Shown here: positions 32,415 to 40,462 of the stretch, piece by piece
Numbering within the stretch: the first letter of the stretch is position 1
How the letters are laid out: every line of letters begins with the position of its first letter
From: Colicola sp016286205
GTDB taxonomy: Bacteria; Bacteroidota; Bacteroidia; Bacteroidales; Paludibacteraceae
Direction: 5' to 3'
Assembly: GCA_016286205.1 (NCBI GenBank)
Contig: JAEESF010000004.1
Location: 1-64,000 of the forward strand
DNA: 64,000 bases
Made by a program: the position numbers and the translations under genes
The notes under the pieces: generated by a model
Told to the model about the DNA's origin: nothing
Databases searched by the model: none
The model's input: the letters and a program-made list of their open reading frames with translations, nothing else

Positions 32415-33743
32415 TTATTTCGTTTTGTTCAGTAATTCTGCAGCGAACTCGTTGACATTGACTCCGTCAAATGTGCCACTCGACATCATGAGCAGCGCGG
32501 TATTGGTATAATCCAACGTCCGTAAGCGATCTTGCAACGCTTGGCTGTCAGTGAAAACCTCCACATTTTTCGTGCCAAACGCATTGCGTACTTCGTCCGC
32601 CGTGATAGGCGTGAGACGTTTATGCTCGATTACCTTCGGATTGAAATAGACATAGGCGATATCTGCCTCTTGCATACATCCTTTGTATTGCGGCAGGAAA
32701 TCGGCCATCAGGCTGGAGAAAGTATGCAGTTCCATCGCAGCCACCAGTTGCTTCTGTGGATAGCGTTCACGCACCGCGTTGACAGTTGCCTTGAGTTTGC
32801 TAGGCGAGTGAGCGAAATCCTTGTACGCCACGCTATCGGCTGTTTCGTAGATTTTCTCCAAACGATTGCTAGCTCCGGTGAACGTGCTGATCTCGCGGTA
32901 GAAAACGTCCGGCGCAACACCGATGCTATGACAAGCCAACATAGCTGCTTGCAGATTCTGCATGTTATGTTTGCCGAAAACCTGCATCTCTACCGGTCCA
33001 TCGTACGCCTCATAAGGAACGCAGACGATGTCTTTGCGAGCATGCTCGGCTATGTTGCGCAGATTCTCATCGCCCTTGTAGTAGATGAAGGTGCCGTTGG
33101 GTTCGAAACTATCAACAAACTGGCGGAATGTATCTACGTATTGCGGGAAGGTGGGGAAAACATTGATATGATCCCATGCAATGCCCGTCAGAATAGCCAC
33201 GTGCGGATGATACCAAAGGAATTTGCTGCGCAAATCCAGTGGACTAGTTAGGTATTCATCGCCCTCGAACACCGCATATTTGGCCGTATCGCTGAGGCGT
33301 ACCATCCGTTCGAACCCCTCAATCTGCGCGCCAACCATATAATCGGCTTCGATATCCAAACGGTTGAGCACATACAGAATCATCGAAGTGGTCGTAGTCT
33401 TACCGTGACTGCCACCTACCACGATGCGGATTTTGTCTTTGGTCTGCTCGTACAGATACTCGGGGAAAGAGTAGATCTTCAGTCCCAGTTCGCGTGCTCG
33501 AACCAATTCCGGATTATCCTCACGGGCATGCATGCCGAGAATGATGGCATCAATATCCGGAGTAATGCGCTCCGGATGCCACCCCATCTCCGCGGGCAAT
33601 AAACCGGCATTGCGCAAGTGCGTGAGAGCGGGATCGAAGATCTCGTCATCAGAACCGGTTACTACGTACCCCTTCTTACTGGCTACGGCTAATGCCAAGT
33701 TGTGCATCGCCGCGCCGCCTATGGCTATAAAGTGGATTCTCAT
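32415..33743 (-). CDS. mpl: UDP-N-acetylmuramate:L-Ala-D-Glu-meso-DAP ligase
   Basis: 442 residues, Mur-ligase fold: N-terminal Rossmann IHFIAIGGAAMHNLALA, P-loop VVGGSHGKTTTTSMIL, central FEGDEYLTSP, and C-terminal domain from about 310. It reattaches recycled murein tripeptide to UDP-MurNAc. Start overlaps the tig stop (ATGA). Confidence 0.92.
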   Translation of the reverse strand: MRIHFIAIGGAAMHNLALAVASKKGYVVTGSDDEIFDPALTHLRNAGLLPAEMGWHPERITPDIDAIILGMHAREDNPELVRARELGLKIYSFPEYLYEQTKDKIRIVVGGSHGKTTTTSMILYVLNRLDIEADYMVGAQIEGFERMVRLSDTAKYAVFEGDEYLTSPLDLRSKFLWYHPHVAILTGIAWDHINVFPTFPQYVDTFRQFVDSFEPNGTFIYYKGDENLRNIAEHARKDIVCVPYEAYDGPVEMQVFGKHNMQNLQAAMLACHSIGVAPDVFYREISTFTGASNRLEKIYETADSVAYKDFAHSPSKLKATVNAVRERYPQKQLVAAMELHTFSSLMADFLPQYKGCMQEADIAYVYFNPKVIEHKRLTPITADEVRNAFGTKNVEVFTDSQALQDRLRTLDYTNTALLMMSSGTFDGVNVNEFAAELLNKTK

Positions 33744-35071
33744 GCAAACAGTTTGCCGAACTCGGCGTGCGAGATAGCTTTTTTCTCAACCTTAGCTACG
33801 CCCTTCAGCGCTTCGTAGATTTTGTTCTCTGCTACGCGCTCAACGATGCCACGCAGTTGGTTCTCCTGTTTCAGCATATCGTTAGCATACTGAGTCAGAT
33901 ACTGGTCGTCAACGTGCATCAGGCCGTATTGCATAAATTGCATGCGTGCCACTTCTTTGGCGTAAGCTTCCACATCCTCTTTCTGTACATCGACATTGTA
34001 TTCCTTCATCAGTTGGTCTTTAGCCAAGTGCCATTTCAGTTCTTCCAACATCTTCGGGAAATCTTTTTCCAATTCTTCTGCGGTCATCTTTTCGTTGGTA
34101 GCGAGTACCCAACGTTTCAAGAAATCCTCCGGGAACGATACGTTCTCCATCTTTTTCATGATAGCCTCTTTGGCATCCAAACCAAATTTGTATTTGCTAT
34201 CTTCGGCCATGTTGGCTTCGATTTCGGCTTTCACTTTTGCGCGAAACTCTTTCTCGGTCTTAGGAGCGTCCTGACCATATACTTTGGCGAATAATTCAGC
34301 ATCAATCTTAGCTGCTGCGTGGCGGGTGATCTCCTGAATCTCGAAAGTAAAATCGCTCTTCAACTCTTGTGCCTGTTCCTTGGTGATTCCCAGCATTGAA
34401 CTGATTTCTGTCTCATGCTCGTAGGCTTTTGCAGGGTTGAAGGTGACTACGTCGCCCTTTTTCGCACCGAAGAATTTCTTCTGCTGCGTTTTTTGCTTCA
34501 TGTATTGCGGATTGAGAACGGCATTCTCTTTTACGATTTCGCCGCCTACCTCTTTGCACAGACCTTTCACGATGTCGCCTTCTGCCACTTCTTCTGCAGG
34601 AACATAGTCGCCGAAACGCTCGCAGTAACTTTTCACTTGGTTCTCTACCATTTCGTCGGTTACCTCAATCTCGTATTCGGTCAGTTTGTTCTTGGCGGTC
34701 AGTTTAGCATCAAACTCCGGAGCCACTGCGATATCGAATGCAAAGGTAAACGTGTCTTGCGTGTCCATGTCGATAGCAGGAGTCAGTTCGTTGTTTGGCA
34801 GTGGATCACCCAGGATTGCCAGTTTGTTGTCCTCGATGTGTTTCTGCAGGTTTTCGCCTACCAATTTGTTCAATACGTCGGCCAGAATCCCCTTGCCGTA
34901 CATTTTCTTAACCAGACCTACAGGCACCATCCCCGGACGGAAACCCGGAACCTGTGCTTTCTGGCGAACTTGTTTCAGTTGTTTGTTGACTTCTTCCTGA
35001 TAATCAGCCGGCTCCAGAGTGAGCGTAATGACGGCTTTCAGGTCTTTGATTTCAGATTGTTTGATTTGCAT
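33740..35071 (-). CDS. tig: Trigger factor
   Basis: 443 residues. N-terminal ribosome-binding domain with VPGFRPGMVPVGLVKKMYGK, a region corresponding to the FKBP-like PPIase domain (about 150-245) that is divergent as in other Bacteroidetes, and a long helical C-terminal chaperone domain. Binds nascent chains at the ribosomal exit. No own promoter was recognised in the 42-bp gap to bipA, so it may be read from upstream. Confidence 0.92.
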   Translation of the reverse strand: MQIKQSEIKDLKAVITLTLEPADYQEEVNKQLKQVRQKAQVPGFRPGMVPVGLVKKMYGKGILADVLNKLVGENLQKHIEDNKLAILGDPLPNNELTPAIDMDTQDTFTFAFDIAVAPEFDAKLTAKNKLTEYEIEVTDEMVENQVKSYCERFGDYVPAEEVAEGDIVKGLCKEVGGEIVKENAVLNPQYMKQKTQQKKFFGAKKGDVVTFNPAKAYEHETEISSMLGITKEQAQELKSDFTFEIQEITRHAAAKIDAELFAKVYGQDAPKTEKEFRAKVKAEIEANMAEDSKYKFGLDAKEAIMKKMENVSFPEDFLKRWVLATNEKMTAEELEKDFPKMLEELKWHLAKDQLMKEYNVDVQKEDVEAYAKEVARMQFMQYGLMHVDDQYLTQYANDMLKQENQLRGIVERVAENKIYEALKGVAKVEKKAISHAEFGKLFA

Positions 35072-35113
35072 AATATATAAATGTTAGATTTTAATTTTCA
35101 ATGAAAAGAGTCT

Positions 35114-36925
35114 CTAGACTCTGCCTGCGCGTTTGCGTTCCAGTTCGTCGAGAATGATCTTGCGGATACGCATAGCGTGCGGAGTTACCTCTACGTATTC
35201 ATCTTCTTTGATGTATTCCAGTGCTTCCTCCAGACTCATTCTGACAGGTGGCGCTAATACGGCTTTGTCGTCCGACGATTTGGTACGCATGTTCGTCAGT
35301 TTTTTGCTCTTGGTCACATTGATGACGATATCGCCTTCTTTGGCATTCTCGCCAACAACCTGGCCGGCGTACACTTCCTCTTGCGGGTCGATAAAGAATT
35401 TTCCGCGGTCTTGCAGTTTGTCCAACGCGTATGCATAGGCCGTTCCCGCTTCCATTGCAATCAACGAACCATTGTTGCGTTTCACTATCTCGCCTTTCCA
35501 TGGCTGATACTCCAGGAATCGGTGGGCCATGATCGCTTCGCCCGCACTCACGTTCATCACGTAGGTGCGCATACCCATGATGCCGCGACTTGGGATGGTG
35601 AATTCCAGATGTACGCGGTCGTTCACCATCTCCATCTTGGTCATCTCGCCTTTGTGAGTCGAGACGAACTCGATGATTTTGCCCGAACACTCTTCCGGCG
35701 TATTGACTGTCAGCATCTCTACTGGTTCGCATTTGACGCCATCTATCTCTTTAACGATGACTTGCGGCTGACCGACCTGCAGTTCATAGCCCTCACGGCG
35801 CATGGTCTCGATGAGCACGCTCAGGTGGAGCACACCACGACCGTACACGCGCCAACTGCTTTCTTCCGTACCTTTCTCCACGCGCAATGCCAGGTTTTTC
35901 TCCAACTCTTTGTTCAGTCGGTCTTGGATGTGACGACTGGTTACATATTTACCATCTTGGCCGAAGAATGGACTGTCGTTGATGCAGAAGGTCATACTCA
36001 TCGTCGGCTCGTCAATGGCAATCGGCTTGAGTGCCTCCGGGTTCTCTGCATCGCAGATGGTATCGCCTATCTCAAACCCGTCAATGCCAATCATGGCGCA
36101 GATGTCGCCGTTCTTTACTACATCGGTCTTCACGTGCCCCATGCCCGAGAAGGTGTGCAATTCTTTGATTTTGGTTTTTACCATCGTGCCATCTTTCTTG
36201 GCCAACGTTACCATTTGCCCATCTTTGAACTCGCCACGATGAACGCGACCGATAGCTATTCGGCCCACGTAACTGTTGTAGTCTAGACTGGTAATCAACA
36301 TCTGTGGCGTACCCAGATTTTCTTCCGGCGCAGGGATGTACTCTAGAATAGCGTCCATCAGGTCGGTCAAGTCGGTTGTCGGCTTCTTCCAATCTAGCGA
36401 CATCCATCCATTTTTAGCAGAACCATACAGGGTCTGAAAATCCAGTTGGTCATCTGTCGCATTTAGGTTGCACATCAAGTCGAAAACTTCTTCCTGAACC
36501 TCATCCGGACGGCAATTTAGTTTGTCCACTTTGTTAATGACAACTATCGGTTTTAATTCGAGTTCCAAGGCTTTTTGCAACACAAAACGCGTTTGAGGCA
36601 TTGGACCTTCGAATGCATCGACGAGCAGCAATACGCCATCCGCCATGTTCAGCACACGTTCTACTTCGCCTCCGAAGTCGGCGTGCCCCGGAGTATCGAT
36701 AATGTTGATTTTCGTACCTTTGTACTCAATCGCTACGTTCTTGGCCAGGATGGTTATGCCGCGTTCGCGTTCCAGGTCGTTGTTGTCTAGAATTAGTTCG
36801 GGCTTACCTTCTCCTGCGCCTTCTTTGGCTTTTACTACATTCGCCGTGTATAGCATTTTGTCGACTAGAGTCGTTTTGCCGTGGTCCACGTGCGCAATGA
36901 TTGCTATATTTCTGATGTTTTGCAT
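35114..36925 (-). CDS. typA: Ribosome-associated GTPase TypA/BipA
   Basis: 603 residues from ATG 36925. GTPase motifs: AHVDHGKTTLVDKML (G1), RERGITI (G2), DTPGHADFGGEVERV (G3), NKVDK (G4). EF-Tu domain 2, EF-G-like domains III and V, and the BipA C-terminal domain follow. It helps 50S assembly and stress growth. A longer frame to 37003 covers the promoter and is rejected. Confidence 0.96.
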   Translation of the reverse strand: MQNIRNIAIIAHVDHGKTTLVDKMLYTANVVKAKEGAGEGKPELILDNNDLERERGITILAKNVAIEYKGTKINIIDTPGHADFGGEVERVLNMADGVLLLVDAFEGPMPQTRFVLQKALELELKPIVVINKVDKLNCRPDEVQEEVFDLMCNLNATDDQLDFQTLYGSAKNGWMSLDWKKPTTDLTDLMDAILEYIPAPEENLGTPQMLITSLDYNSYVGRIAIGRVHRGEFKDGQMVTLAKKDGTMVKTKIKELHTFSGMGHVKTDVVKNGDICAMIGIDGFEIGDTICDAENPEALKPIAIDEPTMSMTFCINDSPFFGQDGKYVTSRHIQDRLNKELEKNLALRVEKGTEESSWRVYGRGVLHLSVLIETMRREGYELQVGQPQVIVKEIDGVKCEPVEMLTVNTPEECSGKIIEFVSTHKGEMTKMEMVNDRVHLEFTIPSRGIMGMRTYVMNVSAGEAIMAHRFLEYQPWKGEIVKRNNGSLIAMEAGTAYAYALDKLQDRGKFFIDPQEEVYAGQVVGENAKEGDIVINVTKSKKLTNMRTKSSDDKAVLAPPVRMSLEEALEYIKEDEYVEVTPHAMRIRKIILDELERKRAGRV

Positions 36926-36972
36926 AAGCTGATTGTTTGTATGGCCATATTTAGCCAAATTAAAATCGGGCG

Positions 36973-37004
36973 CAAAAGTAGTAAAAAAAAATGACATACG
37001 CAAG
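36973..37004 (-). promoter_or_regulatory. Promoter of typA
   Basis: Minus strand CTTG (37001-37004), 20 bp, TACTTTTG (36973-36980), 47 bp before the start; the -33 region reads CTTGCGTATGTCA. A palindrome CATACGC-4-GCGTATG (36994-37011) covers the -33 box. Confidence 0.82.
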
Positions 37005-37049
37005 AGCGTATGCCAATTTTTTGGAAAAATAAGTATTTTTTATTGATAC

Positions 37050-37601
37050 TTAGTATCTCGGACGTCCGGGTTGAACGGCATCCATCAGTTTGTCGTAATC
37101 CGATTTGAAGCGGAGTACATCGCGCAACGTGTAGTAGTTCTCCGGATCCTGGCAGTACGGATAAGCGTAGCGCAGGAAATCCACTTTGCGGTCTTCCATT
37201 GTGAAACGGTTGGCCATACGAGCTAAATCGTTGGTGCAGAAATGACCCAGAACAACGCATAGTTGAGCTATCTCCATACGTTTGTCGTCGTACGGCTGTT
37301 TCTCCAAAACTTGGAGAACCATTTGCATTTGGTCTGGTTGGGCGCAGATAATCATCTTTGGTGCGGGGCCTTGAGGTCCTGGCTGATGGCCCGGATGGCC
37401 CGGTTGAGGACCTGGGTGATGAGGATTGTGATGTCCTTGTGGACCGGGTTGCTGACCTGGATGATGGGGATCGTGATGACCTTGTTGTGAATGATGCTGG
37501 GCAGGAGGATTCTGCTGCGGTGGTTGCTGTCCATGATGATGCTGTGCCATACCATAAACAGTGGCCATACTAAGCATCAATACAAAGAATAGTTTTTTCA
37601 T
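37050..37601 (-). CDS. His/Pro/Gln-rich exported protein with DUF4476 domain
   Basis: 183 residues from ATG 37601. Signal peptide (1-19, cleaving near GMAQ), then about 65 residues of low complexity made of His, Pro, Gln and Gly (phrases HHDPHHPGQQPGPQGHHNPH), then a C-terminal DUF4476 domain (about 90-178: KRMEIAQLCVVLGHF, then FTMEDRKVDFLRYAYPYC). The His-rich tract could bind Zn, Cu or Ni in the periplasm; this is inference. It is transcribed from 37662-37693 and diverges from panD. Confidence 0.82.
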   Translation of the reverse strand: MKKLFFVLMLSMATVYGMAQHHHGQQPPQQNPPAQHHSQQGHHDPHHPGQQPGPQGHHNPHHPGPQPGHPGHQPGPQGPAPKMIICAQPDQMQMVLQVLEKQPYDDKRMEIAQLCVVLGHFCTNDLARMANRFTMEDRKVDFLRYAYPYCQDPENYYTLRDVLRFKSDYDKLMDAVQPGRPRY

Positions 37602-37661
37602 ACCTGTAGGTGTTTTTGAATATATTAGTACTGATTTTACTTTTATTCGCAAATATCGCTG

Positions 37662-37693
37662 CAAAGTTAATACTTTATTCGGACATATGCAAA
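37662..37693 (-). promoter_or_regulatory. Promoter of the His-rich DUF4476 gene
   Basis: Minus strand TTTG (37690-37693), 20 bp, TAACTTTG (37662-37669); -33 region TTTGCATATGTCC. The 5' leader is about 55 nt. The start at 37601, not an upstream in-frame start at 37766, follows from this promoter. Confidence 0.82.
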
Positions 37694-37807
37694 TATTTTC
37701 GCAAAATATTAAACAAATGGGCACGATTCTTAATCCCTGATTATGTCTTTGCAACAATCGTGCCAAAGGTGTTTTGGCCGGTTGCGAACAAAAAATTAAG
37801 CCAAATA

Positions 37808-37839
37808 TTTGCGTATGTCAAAAAAAAGCAGTACTTTTG
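37808..37839 (+). promoter_or_regulatory. Promoter of the panD-tgt-lptF unit
   Basis: TTTG 37808-37811, 20 bp, TACTTTTG 37832-37839; -33 region TTTGCGTATGTCA. 31 bp upstream of panD. Confidence 0.87.
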
Positions 37840-37870
37840 CCCCGCAAAAGTCCGAAAACAAAACAGCAAC

Positions 37871-38197
37871 ATGTTTTTAAGTATACTAAAATCGAAAATT
37901 CACCGGGTTAAGGTGACTGAGGCAAACCTCGACTATATCGGTTCTATCACTATTGACGAGGAGTGGATGGAGGCGGCCAATATCTACGCTGGCGAGAAAG
38001 TGCAAGTGGTGGACAATACCAATGGTGCGCGTCTCGAGACCTACGTTATTCCCGGCAAACGGGGCTCCAAATGTATCTGCATCAATGGTGCGGCTTCTCA
38101 TCTTATTCATGTAGGTGACACAGTTATTATCATGGCTTATGCGTTGATGACGCCAGAAGAAGCCAACTCATTAAAACCGGCGATAGTTTTTCCCTGA
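37871..38197 (+). CDS. panD: Aspartate 1-decarboxylase
   Basis: 108 residues, slightly shorter than the usual 115-126. The self-cleavage site Gly24-Ser25 (LDYIGSITID) that generates the pyruvoyl cofactor is intact, and GAASHLIHVGDTVII is conserved. It makes beta-alanine for pantothenate. The start at 37871 is set by the promoter at 37808-37839 and by homology; the frame is open far upstream. One base overlaps the tgt start (TGATG). Confidence 0.94.
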   Translation: MFLSILKSKIHRVKVTEANLDYIGSITIDEEWMEAANIYAGEKVQVVDNTNGARLETYVIPGKRGSKCICINGAASHLIHVGDTVIIMAYALMTPEEANSLKPAIVFP

Positions 38198-39330
38198 TGC
38201 CTTTTTTTGAACTACATAGCGAAGCAAAGGGTGTTGGGCCAAGAGCGGGTGTGCTGCACACTGATCACGGAGACATCCTAACGCCGATTTTTATGCCGGT
38301 TGGTACAGTAGGAACCGTTAAGGGGGTACATCGTACTCAACTGGAAGAAGATATCAAGGCACAGATTATTCTAGGCAATACCTATCATTTGTTTCTCCGT
38401 CCGGGTACGCAGATCTTGCGCCGGGCGGGTGGATTGCACAAGTTCGAAGGATGGAATCGCCCTATTCTGACCGATTCCGGAGGATTCCAGGTCTTCTCGC
38501 TTACCGATATCCGAAAGATGAACGAAGAGGGAGTCCGTTTCAGTAGTCATATTGATGGTCGTAAACTGATGTTTACTCCTGAGAATGTGATGGATATCCA
38601 ACGTGAGATCGGTGCCGACATTATGATGGCTTTCGATGAATGCTGTCCTGGAACGGCCGACCGCACTTATGCTAAAGATTCGATGGACCGTACTCATCGT
38701 TGGTTGGACCGTTGTATCGCTCAGTTTGACAGTACCGACGATCTCTACGGATACAAGCAACATTTGTTCCCTATTGCGCAAGGTTGCACTTATCCGGAAC
38801 TTCGTCAGGATGCTTGCAAACGGCTGCGTGACCTCGATCGCGATGGCTATGCCATAGGTGGACTGGCTGTAGGAGAACCGACGGAAGTGATGTATAGTAT
38901 GATAGAGGTCTGCAACGATATTCTGCCGCAAGACAAACCTCGTTACCTGATGGGCGTTGGCACACCTTGGAATATCCTGGAGGCCATCTCTCGCGGAGTA
39001 GATATGTTCGATTGCGTGATGCCTACGCGTAATGGCCGTAATGGCATGATTTTTACATGGCAAGGTGTCATGAATATGCGTAACAAGAAGTGGGAAGATG
39101 ATTTCTCTCCGCTAGATCCGTACGGCACCAGTTTTGTAGACTCGGCTTATACGCGCGCCTACGTTCGCCACCTGATTCACGCAGAAGAGATGTTGGGACT
39201 GGAGATTCTCTCAATCCATAATCTGGCGTTCTATTTGGATTTGGTGGGCCAGGCTCGTCAGCATATTTTAGCCGGCGATTACGCATCGTGGATGGACAGC
39301 GTGATGCCGAATATAACCAGAAGGTTATAA
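38197..39330 (+). CDS. tgt: Queuine tRNA-ribosyltransferase
   Basis: 377 residues, TIM barrel. Hallmarks: GNTYHLFLRPG, LTDSGGFQVFSL (catalytic Asp), GADIMMAFDECCPG, GGLAVGEPTEVM, MGVGTPWNILEA, and zinc-site region CVMPTRNGRNGM. Exchanges guanine-34 for the queuine precursor in GUN tRNAs. Coupled to panD. Confidence 0.96.
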   Translation: MPFFELHSEAKGVGPRAGVLHTDHGDILTPIFMPVGTVGTVKGVHRTQLEEDIKAQIILGNTYHLFLRPGTQILRRAGGLHKFEGWNRPILTDSGGFQVFSLTDIRKMNEEGVRFSSHIDGRKLMFTPENVMDIQREIGADIMMAFDECCPGTADRTYAKDSMDRTHRWLDRCIAQFDSTDDLYGYKQHLFPIAQGCTYPELRQDACKRLRDLDRDGYAIGGLAVGEPTEVMYSMIEVCNDILPQDKPRYLMGVGTPWNILEAISRGVDMFDCVMPTRNGRNGMIFTWQGVMNMRNKKWEDDFSPLDPYGTSFVDSAYTRAYVRHLIHAEEMLGLEILSIHNLAFYLDLVGQARQHILAGDYASWMDSVMPNITRRL

Positions 39331-39353
39331 GTAAGTAATTAGCGTTTGGAATC

Positions 39354-40433
39354 GTGGGATTAAAATTGCTTGATAAATATATTATCCGGAAGTTTCTCGG
39401 CACATTCTTCTTTTCGATTGTGTTGATTTTGTCTATCGCTATCGTCTTCGATCTAACGGAGAAGATGGACGATTTCTTCGAGAACCAGGTTCCGTTGAGC
39501 GAAATCATCTGGGATTATTATATTCCTTTTCTGCCATACTATATGAATATGTTCAGTTCGCTGTTCATCTTCATTTCCGTGATATTCTTCACCACCAAAC
39601 TGGCGGGCAACTCAGAGATTATAGCCATGCATGCCACAGGCATGAGTTACCATCGTTTGATGGTTCCTTATGCCATTTCTGCCACTATCCTTTGTGTCTT
39701 GGCTATCGTGCTCGGCGGATGGGTTATTCCGCGTAGTTCAGAGCGTATGCTCAATTTCACGGACAAGTATGTCGAGCACTTCACTTCTGTCAGCGCGCGC
39801 AATGTGCAACTGGAGGTAGAACCGGGCACCATACTCTATATCGAATCATTCCAAAAGCACTCGAATGTAGGTTATCGCTGTTCGTTGGAGAAATTCGAGG
39901 GCAAATCGCTCACGTCGCGTATCATTGCCGACCGTATTCATTATGATTCGCTCTTCTGTTGGCATCTGGACCATTATACCCAACGTGTGTTTGAGGGTAT
40001 GCGCGAGACTCTAACGCAAGGCGAGAATATGGAACTCACTCTGCCCATCACGCCCGATGAGATGTTTATCACGGCGCAACAAGCGCAGCAGATGACTAAT
40101 CCGGAACTGTTGCATTACATGCAACGCCAACGCGAACGTGGTTCGGGCAATGTGAAGGCTTTTGAGGTAGAGTGGCACAAACGTTGGGCATCGCCTATCG
40201 GCGCATTCATCATGACCTTGCTAGGCGTTACGATGTCTAGCCGTAAAGTGCGCGGTGGAATGGGAAAGAACCTGGGCGTAGGTATTGTACTGACAGCCGG
40301 CTATATCTTGTTTTCTACGGTCAGCACCACTTTTTCGGTCAACAATGTAATGTCTCCTTTTATGGCCGCTTGGCTGCCCAATTTTGTTTTCCTGGCTATT
40401 TCTATTCCGCTCTATATCCGAGCAAGTAAATAA
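39354..40433 (+). CDS. LptF/LptG-family LPS export permease
   Basis: 359 residues. N-terminal helices (LLDKYIIRKFLGTFFFSIVLI), the conserved TKLAGNSEIIAMHATGMSY loop, a periplasmic jelly-roll part (about 130-260), and C-terminal helices including GGMGKNLGVGIVLTAGYI. Inner-membrane partner of LptB2 in lipopolysaccharide transport. GTG start at 39354, just ahead of the conserved N-terminus. LptF versus LptG not decided. Confidence 0.92.
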   Translation: MGLKLLDKYIIRKFLGTFFFSIVLILSIAIVFDLTEKMDDFFENQVPLSEIIWDYYIPFLPYYMNMFSSLFIFISVIFFTTKLAGNSEIIAMHATGMSYHRLMVPYAISATILCVLAIVLGGWVIPRSSERMLNFTDKYVEHFTSVSARNVQLEVEPGTILYIESFQKHSNVGYRCSLEKFEGKSLTSRIIADRIHYDSLFCWHLDHYTQRVFEGMRETLTQGENMELTLPITPDEMFITAQQAQQMTNPELLHYMQRQRERGSGNVKAFEVEWHKRWASPIGAFIMTLLGVTMSSRKVRGGMGKNLGVGIVLTAGYILFSTVSTTFSVNNVMSPFMAAWLPNFVFLAISIPLYIRASK

Positions 40434-40438
40434 AAAAA

Positions 40439-40455
40439 GGCTCCGTTTCGGAGCC
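40439..40455. terminator. Bidirectional terminator between lptF/G and glgP
   Basis: Perfect GGCTCCG / CGGAGCC stem with a 3-nt loop, A run on the left and T run on the right, between convergent genes. Confidence 0.9.
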
Positions 40456-40462
40456 CTTTTTA

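Noticed and set aside
35381..36286. 301-residue open frame on the plus strand
   Set aside because: Antisense to typA, a strongly conserved GTPase; the frame is open because of codon bias.
36926..37003. N-terminal extension of typA (and the similar one of glgP at 43022-43096)
   Set aside because: Both extensions translate the promoter; they look alike (MRMSFFF) only because the two promoters share the same element and T run.
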